Source: CBDCXF01 sp965223755 (GTDB lineage Bacteria > Acidobacteriota > Thermoanaerobaculia > Multivoradales > JAHEKO01). From it: DNA of 64,000 bases. The stretch lies in contig CBDCXF010000001.1 of NCBI GenBank assembly GCA_965223755.1, positions 1,178,001 to 1,242,000 on the forward strand, written 5' to 3'. Below, piece after piece: positions 8,194 through 15,632 of the stretch; positions within the stretch are counted from its first letter, which is position 1, and every line of letters begins with the position of its first letter. Both the position numbers and the translations under genes were made by a program. A model generated the notes under the pieces. It was given only the letters and a program-made list of their open reading frames with translations, had not been told where the DNA came from and did not search any database.

Positions 8194-10269
8194 ATGGCGA
8201 TTCCGGAATCTCTCAAAGCTGCGTTCGCAAAGGCCGACTTCGAGGCGGTTGAAGACGGATGGATCGAGCACCTCGGCGACGACCCTAGCGACATCCCCTT
8301 CTTCACCGGCACCGGTCGCGCTTTAGTGGGCCAAGGCCGGGAAGAAATCGCCCGCATGCTCTTCCGACTTCTGGACGAGGAGCTCATCGACGCCAAGCTG
8401 TGGCCGGAAAGACTGACGCTCCTACGGGAAGCCGGCGCCATCTTCCACCGCCCCAAGACCTTGCAGGCGGCTACTCTGGATTGCCTCACCAAGCTGCACG
8501 GCGATCACGGCCGGTTCGACGAACTAATCGCAGTTGCCGGACTGCATCGCTCGATCGAACGCGAGGTGGATCTGTGGCGCAGGGTGGACCGACTCACCAA
8601 TTTGCTCGAGTTCGACGTCGGCACCATCGCTACTATGGACGGCCGGGGCGTGGTCAAGATCGTCGAGGTCAACACCGATCTTGAGTCATTTCGGGTCGAG
8701 ATCCCTGGCGCTACGGCGGTCAATGTCGGGTTTCGCGCCGCCGCTAAACTGCTCACCTCCATTCCTCCCGACACGTTCTTCTACCGCCTGGCGACCGAAC
8801 CCGACACACTCAAGCAGACGATTAAGGACGAACCGCACCGAATCTTGGAGGAAGTTCTCAGCAAGACCGACCGCGCCATGACCGGCGCTCAAATCAAGAA
8901 CGCCCTCGCCGGTCTGATCCCTGCCAACGTCTGGGCTCGCTGGTGGCAAGCCGCCCGCAAACATCCGCAGGTGGTTGCCGAGCCGGGAGCTCGCAACGCC
9001 TATCGCTGGGTGGCCAGCGGTGAAGACGCCGAGGATGTTCTCCGCAGCCGCTTCCAGAAGTCCGACCTCAACGGCAAGTTGCAGGTCTTGGGCGAAGTTC
9101 AAGACCGCGCCGAACTGCTCGAATGGGTGGTTCAAGAGCTCCGTGAGCAATACCTCGACACCGACGCCGCCCGCCCCTCAGACGCGCTGTTGACCTACGT
9201 GCGGGTCAACCGGGCCATCGCCGAGGATCTCGAACTGCCGAACCGCATCGCCACACTTGCACCCGAGGAACTGGCAAAGGAGATCGGCGCCCTCAGCAGC
9301 ACCCACGATCGTCGCGCCGCCTACACCCTGCTCGGCGAACATCATCCAAATGCCTGGTCGGAAACCGTCCTTGTGAGCCTCGCCCACGAGCCGGAGCCGC
9401 GACTGATCGGGGGTCTCATCGGCACACTTTCAAAGGAAGAGCATAAGGACGCGATCACGCTGATCTTGCGGCGCGCGTCCCGCCTACCGGCGGCTTTTGT
9501 GTGGCTGGCCGAAGAAGCGCAGGAAGACGAAGACCTGCGCACCGCCCATCCGGTGCTCCTGCTGCGCAAGTTGATCTCTGCGCGTTCTTTGGATGCCTTC
9601 CAACCGTTCCGACCCCGTCTGGCGAGCCAGTTTCAGTCCGGAGGTACGGTGCCCAAGCTGCTCGCCGGATTGGGCCAGGACAAAGCCAAAGAGGCACATC
9701 GACTGCTCTCGGAATCGCGCCTCGCCTCGGCCGAACGCGCCGGCTTGATCGCGGCCCTCGAAACTCGATTTCCGGATCTGCGCGCCACCAAGAAGAGTCA
9801 AGGTCTGTATGCGCTGCAGTCTTCAATCGACCAGCGCCGCGAGGAACTGCGCCAGCTCAAAGAAGAAGAACTCCCCGCCAACCGCAAAGCGGTTGAAGAG
9901 GCCGCGGCGCTGGGAGACCTGCGCGAGAACTTCGAGTACAAGTCCGCGCGGGAACGCCAGGAGTACTTGTCGGGGCGGTTGGCTCAGCTCGAAGCCGACA
10001 TTAAGAACGTCCGTCCACTTGACCTCACCAAACTATCGACCGATGAAGCTCGCATCGGCTCGGTCGTCGTGCTCGCCGACGGCGACCCTAAGTCCATCAC
10101 CATCCTTGGACCCTGGGAAAGCCAGCCGGAAGTCGGGATCATTTCCTATCAGTCCGAGCTGGGACAGGCTCTGGTCGGCAAATCGGTCGGAGACCGGGTT
10201 GTGATTGGGGATGAAGAGCGTGAGGTGGTGGCGATCGAAGCCTATTCGCCGCCGACCGAATCGGCTTGA
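8194..10269 (+). CDS. Long GreA/GreB-family transcription elongation factor with ~530-residue N-terminal extension
   Basis: About 691 residues. The last ~150 are a GreA-type protein: a coiled-coil hairpin (SIDQRREELRQLKEEELPAN, then the tip LGDLRENFEYKSARERQEYL) with the conserved acidic Asp and Glu that reach the RNA polymerase active site to stimulate cleavage of backtracked RNA, followed by the FKBP-like C-terminal domain. The preceding ~530 residues are helical, without a recognised motif. Extended Gre proteins of this general layout are known in several phyla. ATG 8194 is chosen over TTG 8176; neither has a good ribosome site. The 3' end overlaps the convergent anti-sigma gene by 28 bp. 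Confidence 0.85.
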   Translation: MAIPESLKAAFAKADFEAVEDGWIEHLGDDPSDIPFFTGTGRALVGQGREEIARMLFRLLDEELIDAKLWPERLTLLREAGAIFHRPKTLQAATLDCLTKLHGDHGRFDELIAVAGLHRSIEREVDLWRRVDRLTNLLEFDVGTIATMDGRGVVKIVEVNTDLESFRVEIPGATAVNVGFRAAAKLLTSIPPDTFFYRLATEPDTLKQTIKDEPHRILEEVLSKTDRAMTGAQIKNALAGLIPANVWARWWQAARKHPQVVAEPGARNAYRWVASGEDAEDVLRSRFQKSDLNGKLQVLGEVQDRAELLEWVVQELREQYLDTDAARPSDALLTYVRVNRAIAEDLELPNRIATLAPEELAKEIGALSSTHDRRAAYTLLGEHHPNAWSETVLVSLAHEPEPRLIGGLIGTLSKEEHKDAITLILRRASRLPAAFVWLAEEAQEDEDLRTAHPVLLLRKLISARSLDAFQPFRPRLASQFQSGGTVPKLLAGLGQDKAKEAHRLLSESRLASAERAGLIAALETRFPDLRATKKSQGLYALQSSIDQRREELRQLKEEELPANRKAVEEAAALGDLRENFEYKSARERQEYLSGRLAQLEADIKNVRPLDLTKLSTDEARIGSVVVLADGDPKSITILGPWESQPEVGIISYQSELGQALVGKSVGDRVVIGDEEREVVAIEAYSPPTESA

Positions 10270-10880
10270 TCGGTGGCCGCCAGTGCTGGCGGCGAAAACC
10301 GGATGACTTCGTTCTCGACGCGAGCGACAACCCAAGAGGTGTCTTCGGGAATCGACTCGCCCAACCTTTCCAGCGCAGCTCGAATCTGAACCACAGAGGC
10401 AGGCCGAGCCACCTCGACTTCGTCAGCGGAAATCCCCGGCTCAATCCAGGTGGTCCCGTCCGCTGGCAATGCGGCCGATTCGTCGGCTACCTGCGTGGGC
10501 GCGAAGATCACCGTACTCGTAGCCTCACGACGCTCGGCGATGCGCGAGAGTCCAACCGCCATAAACCCAAGCGCGACCACCACTCCCAGGTAACCCAGGA
10601 TGACCGGATCCGGCCAACGCTTCCATGGCCTCTCCAGGCGCTTGCGCAGACGGCTGTTACCGACCTCTAGTCGGTGCTGTTGCACCACCATACCCAACGT
10701 CGACGGTGGCGCCACACGTTCCAGACTCTGCATCCCATCGACCAACCGCCGAGTCGAGAGGTAGCGCTCGCGGCACTCCTCACAGTCTTCAATATGCTGC
10801 TCCAACCAATCCGCCCTCTCTTGGGGAAGTTGGCGATCGATCAGCAGCGACAGATCTACGGCGCTGGCGTGCGCGCTCAT
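10242..10880 (-). CDS. Anti-sigma factor with zinc-finger (zf-HC2-like) domain
   Basis: 212 residues. The N-terminal anti-sigma domain has the zinc-binding H-x3-C-x2-C signature (HIEDCEECRE, ~29-38). One membrane segment lies at ~92-113 (PVILGYLGVVVALGFMAVGL) and a ~95-residue extracytoplasmic part follows. It overlaps the upstream ECF sigma gene by 4 bp (ATGA). By family knowledge it should sequester that sigma factor at the membrane until an envelope signal releases it. The signal is unknown. Its 3' end runs 28 bp into the convergent Gre gene. Confidence 0.88.
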   Translation of the reverse strand: MSAHASAVDLSLLIDRQLPQERADWLEQHIEDCEECRERYLSTRRLVDGMQSLERVAPPSTLGMVVQQHRLEVGNSRLRKRLERPWKRWPDPVILGYLGVVVALGFMAVGLSRIAERREATSTVIFAPTQVADESAALPADGTTWIEPGISADEVEVARPASVVQIRAALERLGESIPEDTSWVVARVENEVIRFSPPALAATDQADSVGGE

Positions 10881-11530
10881 GATGGTCTCGATTCCTTCGC
10901 TTGATCCTTTTTCAATCCCGCATTTTCTTCTGGACCCATGTCCTCTTCCAATGCCCTGCGCAGCGCCTCACGGCCGCGAGCGATGCGCGACCGCACCGTG
11001 CCCAGCCGGCAACCGCAGACCTCACCGATCTCCTGATACGAAAGACCTTCGATATCGCGCAAGATGACCGCTTCGCGAAAGCGTGTCGGCAGTTGTGCCA
11101 GCGCGGCGTTGATGCGGGCGCGGAGTTCCACACCATAGGTCTTCGACTCAGGACTCAGCCCTTGATCGGGCAGTTCCAAAACTCGGTCCACGTTGTCGAT
11201 GGAACGCGTTTCGAGTTCTCGCCGACGCACCGAGCTGCGGAAGCAGTTCATTGCCACCCGGTAGATCCAAGTCTTGAGACTAGAACGTCCCTGGAAGGAG
11301 CCCAGGTTGCGCGCGATCTTGAGTAATGCCTCCTGAGCCAGGTCTTCGGCGCGAATCGGGTCGTCGCAAAATCGCAACGCGAGGTTGTAAATCATGCCCT
11401 GATGGGTCGTAAACACTTCTTCAAACGCGCTCGGATCGCCGGCGCGATGGCGGTACGCAAGGTCCGAATCTCGGTCGTGGCGCAAGACTTCACCACAGGT
11501 TTCTGTTGCCGTTTCGGAGCGCGTCGTCAC
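10877..11530 (-). CDS. ECF RNA polymerase sigma factor
   Basis: 217 residues. Region 2 (~30-100) includes AEDLAQEALLKIARNLGSFQ and the -10-recognising LKTWIYRVAMNCFRSSVRRR. Region 4 (~140-195) has LPTRFREAVILRDIEGLSYQ and an HTH ending GTVRSRIARGREALRR. No region 1 or 3, so ECF class. The GTG start overlaps the stop of the amidase gene (GTGA), and the 3' end overlaps the anti-sigma gene, giving a tightly coupled unit. The amidase neighbour suggests an envelope-stress role, which is inference. Confidence 0.92.
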   Translation of the reverse strand: MTTRSETATETCGEVLRHDRDSDLAYRHRAGDPSAFEEVFTTHQGMIYNLALRFCDDPIRAEDLAQEALLKIARNLGSFQGRSSLKTWIYRVAMNCFRSSVRRRELETRSIDNVDRVLELPDQGLSPESKTYGVELRARINAALAQLPTRFREAVILRDIEGLSYQEIGEVCGCRLGTVRSRIARGREALRRALEEDMGPEENAGLKKDQAKESRPS

Positions 11531-13323
11531 CCTGGAAGTTTAGACGCCGCTTCGATGCTTCCTGTTCCCAAATGTCCAGAAGAATTCGTAGCCTCCGAGA
11601 CTGCAAAGCTCTCGCCGCCCGCATCGAACGCTGCTAGGTCGGAGACCGGAACTTGCTCGCCGTAGTAAGCCATGATCCCGGCGAACAGCGACTCCGCCAC
11701 GGTTTGCCGAAAATTGACGGTTTGAATCAGCGCGCGGTCACGGGGGTTCGCCAGATTGCAAACCTCGACCAGGGCTCCGGCCGGTACCAAGTTGTAGCGC
11801 AATACGGCCGGCACAAAGGCGCGGCGCCGAATAATCCGGTCGCGAATCGGCTTGTCTTTGTGGATCGCCACTCCTCGCCTTCGTAGCGAGCCGATCAGGC
11901 TCTCGGCCAGTTGACGCGACAATCCTTCGGAGCGAATGACATCCCGACGAGACAGGGTGACGCGCGGCGCTTCGCGGACCTCTCGGCGCTGTGAGTAGAC
12001 GCTGCCGGAGCGCGAATAGGTCCCGCCGCGCAGACTTGCCGCGGGAATGTAGGCCATCGCTCCGCGCAGAGAAGGATGCAGCGAGTCGGCGTGGATGGAG
12101 AGGAACACCACTTTTGAGGAGCTTCCCGAGCGCACCGCGTGGCGATAGCGACTGTTGGACAGATACCAGCGCAGATGCGCCGAGACCGTCGATTCCTGGA
12201 TCGCATAGGCGGGCGTGGTTAGCACCTGGTGCCCCCGTGAGTAAGGAATCACGTCGCGATCCTGGACGCGAAACGCCGCTCCGTCGCGAGTCGTCGCATG
12301 GACGCTGGCGGCGGTCTTCTCTTCGAGGAGACCTTTGAGTCGCACCATGATGTCGTAAACGTAAACGCTCTCCCATACCCCGGCCTGACTGGTGCCCACG
12401 TCTTTGCCACCGTGTCCGGCATCCAAGATGACGGTGACACCCGAGAGCGAAGTGGTGCGCTCCAGATTGCGGTACTGGGCGGAAGCCCGCCGGCCCGCCT
12501 CCCATTCCTGGCGCTTGGGGTCGTCCGCCGGAAGGAACTCCGGCTGCAACATCTCATAGGGAATCTTGACTTGGTATCCAATCGGGATGTCGGTGACATC
12601 GGGGATGTCACTGCGTTGAGCGATCTCGGCCGCCAGAGCGTTCACTTCTTCTGCATAGACGCGACCGGTGAAGCGCACCACCACCGCAGAGTAGAGAGCT
12701 TCGCCTCCTTGCAAACGGTAGGTCGCGTACTTCCCCTGTTCGTCTTCGCCATAGGCCAGGTCGTATCTCGGCGCCTCGGGGAGACGAGTCTGAAGATCGG
12801 GCCGCAACAGGCGCTTCGGAATGAAAATTTCTTGACCGGGCTGCGGCTCGCTCGTCAGATTGGCTCCGGTCTTGAGGGTGGCGGTCGACTCCGCGCCGGT
12901 AAACCACCTCGACAGAGCGCGCGTCGAGTAGCCGCTGCGCACCTGATGGCGCCAGCCGTCGTGAGCGAGTTGGTCCTCCGGGAACAGCGCCCTCAGCACT
13001 CTGAAACGCAATTCAGGCCGCAGCACTTCCATCGGCACCCGGTAGCGCTGTCCGAAACGCAAGTTGCGGGTATTACGGTTGGATGCAGAAACGGTGCGCC
13101 AGTGGCGGTCGTCGCCGCACAGCCGGCGCGTGAAAGCGTAAAGACCCTCACCGGACAGCGGGTAGGCATCGACGAACATCCCCTCGCCGTCCAGTACGGC
13201 ATTCATTCGATCTTCCATGGCCGCGCGGCGGGGAACAGCGGCAATGTCGACGGCGGCGAATAGAGCTACCGAGATTGCGGCGCACAACCACACCCAAACC
13301 TTGATTCGACGCCGGTCACGCAT
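11527..13323 (-). CDS. N-acetylmuramoyl-L-alanine amidase (Amidase_3) with N-terminal repeats
   Basis: About 598 residues from ATG 13323 (the frame is open to GTG 13368). A signal anchor lies at ~8-27. Three degenerate segments follow (QRYRVPMEVLRPEL, QEIFIPKRLLRPDL, YQVKIPYEMLQPEF), which look like LysM-type repeats. The C-terminal half is an Amidase_3 domain with the zinc ligands and catalytic residues in VILDAGHGGKDVG, GVWESVYVYD, FLSIHADSLHPSLRG and ALVEVCNLANPRD. It hydrolyses the amide bond between MurNAc and the stem peptide in the periplasm. Lies between pilT and the ECF sigma gene in one minus-strand unit. Confidence 0.9.
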   Translation of the reverse strand: MRDRRRIKVWVWLCAAISVALFAAVDIAAVPRRAAMEDRMNAVLDGEGMFVDAYPLSGEGLYAFTRRLCGDDRHWRTVSASNRNTRNLRFGQRYRVPMEVLRPELRFRVLRALFPEDQLAHDGWRHQVRSGYSTRALSRWFTGAESTATLKTGANLTSEPQPGQEIFIPKRLLRPDLQTRLPEAPRYDLAYGEDEQGKYATYRLQGGEALYSAVVVRFTGRVYAEEVNALAAEIAQRSDIPDVTDIPIGYQVKIPYEMLQPEFLPADDPKRQEWEAGRRASAQYRNLERTTSLSGVTVILDAGHGGKDVGTSQAGVWESVYVYDIMVRLKGLLEEKTAASVHATTRDGAAFRVQDRDVIPYSRGHQVLTTPAYAIQESTVSAHLRWYLSNSRYRHAVRSGSSSKVVFLSIHADSLHPSLRGAMAYIPAASLRGGTYSRSGSVYSQRREVREAPRVTLSRRDVIRSEGLSRQLAESLIGSLRRRGVAIHKDKPIRDRIIRRRAFVPAVLRYNLVPAGALVEVCNLANPRDRALIQTVNFRQTVAESLFAGIMAYYGEQVPVSDLAAFDAGGESFAVSEATNSSGHLGTGSIEAASKLPG

Positions 13324-13422
13324 CCGCGGGATCGTACCAAGGCTGGTCCCCGAGCGGACCTTCCCCACTGCGATTTTGGATTCTTCTTTGCGGTTGCGGA
13401 AATCGTCGACGACTGGCGGGGC

Positions 13423-14820
13423 TTAACCCTTGAGTTGCTGATTGAGATCGCGAATGCGCTGGTTGAGGCGGTCGATGACCCCCTGGCTTTCCGCCCGTTC
13501 GCGTTCGTGGGCCTCACGCATGCGAGCGGCTTCCAGCTCACTGCGCTCGCGAAACTCCTGCAGTTCTTTCAATTCTTGCTCAACGGCATCGATCTTGGCC
13601 TGGAGGGCACCGGCCTCGGCTTCCTTCTCAAGAACTTGTTCGCGCAACCGAACTTTTTCTTCCTCGAATAGACGTTTGGCTTCCTGGGCTTCAACCAGGA
13701 TCGAAAAATCAGCAGGTGATGGAGCCATTTCGTCTCTCCCTTCGAATTGGGGAATGAGCTTTCGCAGTTGGAGGTTGAGGTCGTCGGCATCTGGTGACTG
13801 CGCCTCCGCCTCCTCATAGGTCACGAAACCGTTGGCAATCAAAGCAATCAAAGACTGGTTGAGGGTCTGCATGCGGTAGTACGCAACCGACGATTCGATT
13901 TCGCCGGGAATCTCCTTGATTCGACCTTCGCGAATCAGTTTGGCAATGCGCGGGCTGCGGCGCATGATTTCCACCGCCGCAATCCGTCCCTCTCCTCCCG
14001 AGCGGCGTACCAGCCGCATACTCACCACTGCCTGCAAGACCAGCGACAGTTGCGCCCGCACCTGGCTCTGCTGAGTGCTGGGGAAGGCGTCGATGATGCG
14101 GTCGATGGTCTCGGCGGCGCTGTTGGTGTGCACGGTTGAAAAGACCAGGTGCCCGGTTTCGGCGGCCGTGATCACCGTCTCCATCGTTTCCAGGTCCCGC
14201 ATCTCACCGACCATCATGACGTCGGGGTCCTGCCTCAACGCGTTGCGCAACGCTTCGCGGAAACTCGGCGCATCAATGCCCACCTCACGCTGCGCGCAGC
14301 TCCCGACGTCATCCCGCAGCATGAACTCGAGAGGATCTTCAATGGTGATGATGTGAGAGGCGTGGCGCTGCAAGATGTACTGCAACACCGCCGCCAAAGT
14401 CGTGGATTTGCCGCAACCGGTGGGTCCGGTGACCAGCACCAGCCCCATCGGCAAATCGGCCAATTCCAGCAGGCTGTCGGGAAGGTCTTGGCCTTCGATC
14501 GTCGGCACATCGAAGGGAATCTGGCGCATGGCGATGGCCATCGTTCCGCGCTGATGAAAAACGCTGCCGCGAAACCTGGCTACGCCCTCCAATCCATAGC
14601 CCAAATCGACGGCGCGGTTGGTCTCCAAGATTTCGCGCTCGCGGGGCGTCAATAGGCTGTCGACGGTTTGCTCAAGCCAACGAGAGCTGACCGAAAATCC
14701 ATCGACCGGCTGCAACTTGCCATCGATGCGAACCAAGGCCGGCCGACCCGCTTTGAGGTGCAGGTCGGAAGCGCCATGCTGAACCGTCAGCCGCAGCAGA
14801 TCTTCAAGTTGCAACGTCAC
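13423..14820 (-). CDS. pilT: PilT-like twitching-motility ATPase with C-terminal coiled-coil extension
   Basis: 465 residues, about 110 more than usual PilT. Visible motifs are the N-terminal GASDLHLKAGRPALVRIDG, Walker A VTGPTGCGKST (~131-141), the Asp box IITIEDPLEF, the Walker B region VMMVGEMRDLETM, the His box GHLVFSTVHTNS and a variant of the AIRNLIRE motif (SPRIAKLIREGRIKEI). Residues ~370-465 are a highly charged continuous coiled coil. PilT hexamers power type IV pilus retraction. The gene overlaps lexA by 4 bp. No other pilus gene is in the window. Confidence 0.9.
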   Translation of the reverse strand: MTLQLEDLLRLTVQHGASDLHLKAGRPALVRIDGKLQPVDGFSVSSRWLEQTVDSLLTPREREILETNRAVDLGYGLEGVARFRGSVFHQRGTMAIAMRQIPFDVPTIEGQDLPDSLLELADLPMGLVLVTGPTGCGKSTTLAAVLQYILQRHASHIITIEDPLEFMLRDDVGSCAQREVGIDAPSFREALRNALRQDPDVMMVGEMRDLETMETVITAAETGHLVFSTVHTNSAAETIDRIIDAFPSTQQSQVRAQLSLVLQAVVSMRLVRRSGGEGRIAAVEIMRRSPRIAKLIREGRIKEIPGEIESSVAYYRMQTLNQSLIALIANGFVTYEEAEAQSPDADDLNLQLRKLIPQFEGRDEMAPSPADFSILVEAQEAKRLFEEEKVRLREQVLEKEAEAGALQAKIDAVEQELKELQEFRERSELEAARMREAHERERAESQGVIDRLNQRIRDLNQQLKG

Positions 14821-15449
14821 ATCCTCGCTGTAGCTGGCGCCGGCTCGTAACTGCGCAACAGGCCGACCACGACGCCCTGGATCGAAAGCTGACTGAGTCT
14901 AACTTGAATCGGTTTGAAATCCGGATTCTCCGGCTCCAGTATTGCTTCCCCGCCCTCCAGCACGCGCAAGCGTTTGACCGTGGTCTCGTTCTCGACTCTT
15001 GCCACCACGATGTCGCCGGTGCGAGCGGTTCGGTCGGCATCGATGATGACTACGTCGCCGGGCAAGATGCCCGCGTCGCTCATCGACTCGCCTTCAATCG
15101 TCAGCGCAAATCGTCGCCTCGCGGCCATCTGCATCGGCGGCGGAACCGGAACCCGCTCCGAAGCCGGGAAGGTCTCCACCATTCCCCCGGCGGCGACCTT
15201 GCCCAGAAGAGGCAGCGAAGAGGCGTCTTCGGCCACCGGCTCGAGGCGCAGGCCGCGGGTTTTGTTGCGCTCGCGGTCGAGATAGCCACGTCGCCGGAGT
15301 TCCTTGAGGTGGCGATGAACGGTGCCGTAAGACGAAAACCCAAAAGCCTCGGCGATGTCACGATGCGTCGGCGAACATCCTTGGGCCAAAGAATAGGCCT
15401 GGATGAAATCCAGAATCTGCCGCTGGCGAAGGGTCAAAGAGGGCACCAC
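14817..15449 (-). CDS. lexA: LexA repressor
   Basis: About 210 residues. The N-terminal winged HTH has LTLRQRQILDFIQAYSLAQG and GFSSYGTVHRHLKELRRRGY. The C-terminal S24 autoprotease domain has the Ala-Gly cleavage site in VAAGGMVE, the catalytic Ser in GESMSDAGI and the catalytic Lys in NETTVKRL. It represses SOS genes until RecA-stimulated self-cleavage. The start is uncertain: the frame is open to GTG 15503, and the usual LexA length before LTxRQ favours GTG 15449 or TTG 15452. It is the first gene of a unit continuing into pilT, so pilT and the amidase may be read from the same promoter. Confidence 0.92.
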   Translation of the reverse strand: MVPSLTLRQRQILDFIQAYSLAQGCSPTHRDIAEAFGFSSYGTVHRHLKELRRRGYLDRERNKTRGLRLEPVAEDASSLPLLGKVAAGGMVETFPASERVPVPPPMQMAARRRFALTIEGESMSDAGILPGDVVIIDADRTARTGDIVVARVENETTVKRLRVLEGGEAILEPENPDFKPIQVRLSQLSIQGVVVGLLRSYEPAPATARM

Positions 15450-15537
15450 CAATGCTGGCAGTGAAATCCTCGTAAGGTCAAGTCGTAGGCGCACAAAGAG
15501 CACCCTTTAAGGCCCATTTTTCGAGCTCGCTCTGTGC

Positions 15538-15586
15538 TATATTGACGACCCTTTTTCGGCCGGAAGATCAGGGCCAACAAGGCCCT
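15538..15586 (+). promoter_or_regulatory. Possible -10 box and leader hairpin before the EF-G-like gene
   Basis: TATATT (15538-15543) is a plausible -10, although no good -35 is seen 17 bp upstream. It is followed by the inverted repeat AGGGCC-AACAA-GGCCCT (15570-15586) in the leader. The ~180-bp divergent region also serves lexA; I could not recognise an SOS box in it. Confidence 0.3.
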
Positions 15587-15632
15587 AACCGGACTTCTCT
15601 CGTCATCCTCCGGCACCAGCTTGGAGGCTTTG

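Noticed and set aside
15450..15632. LexA binding box upstream of lexA
   Set aside because: No palindrome matching the E. coli CTG-N10-CAG or Bacillus GAAC-N4-GTTC type was seen; the lineage-specific box is unknown to me.
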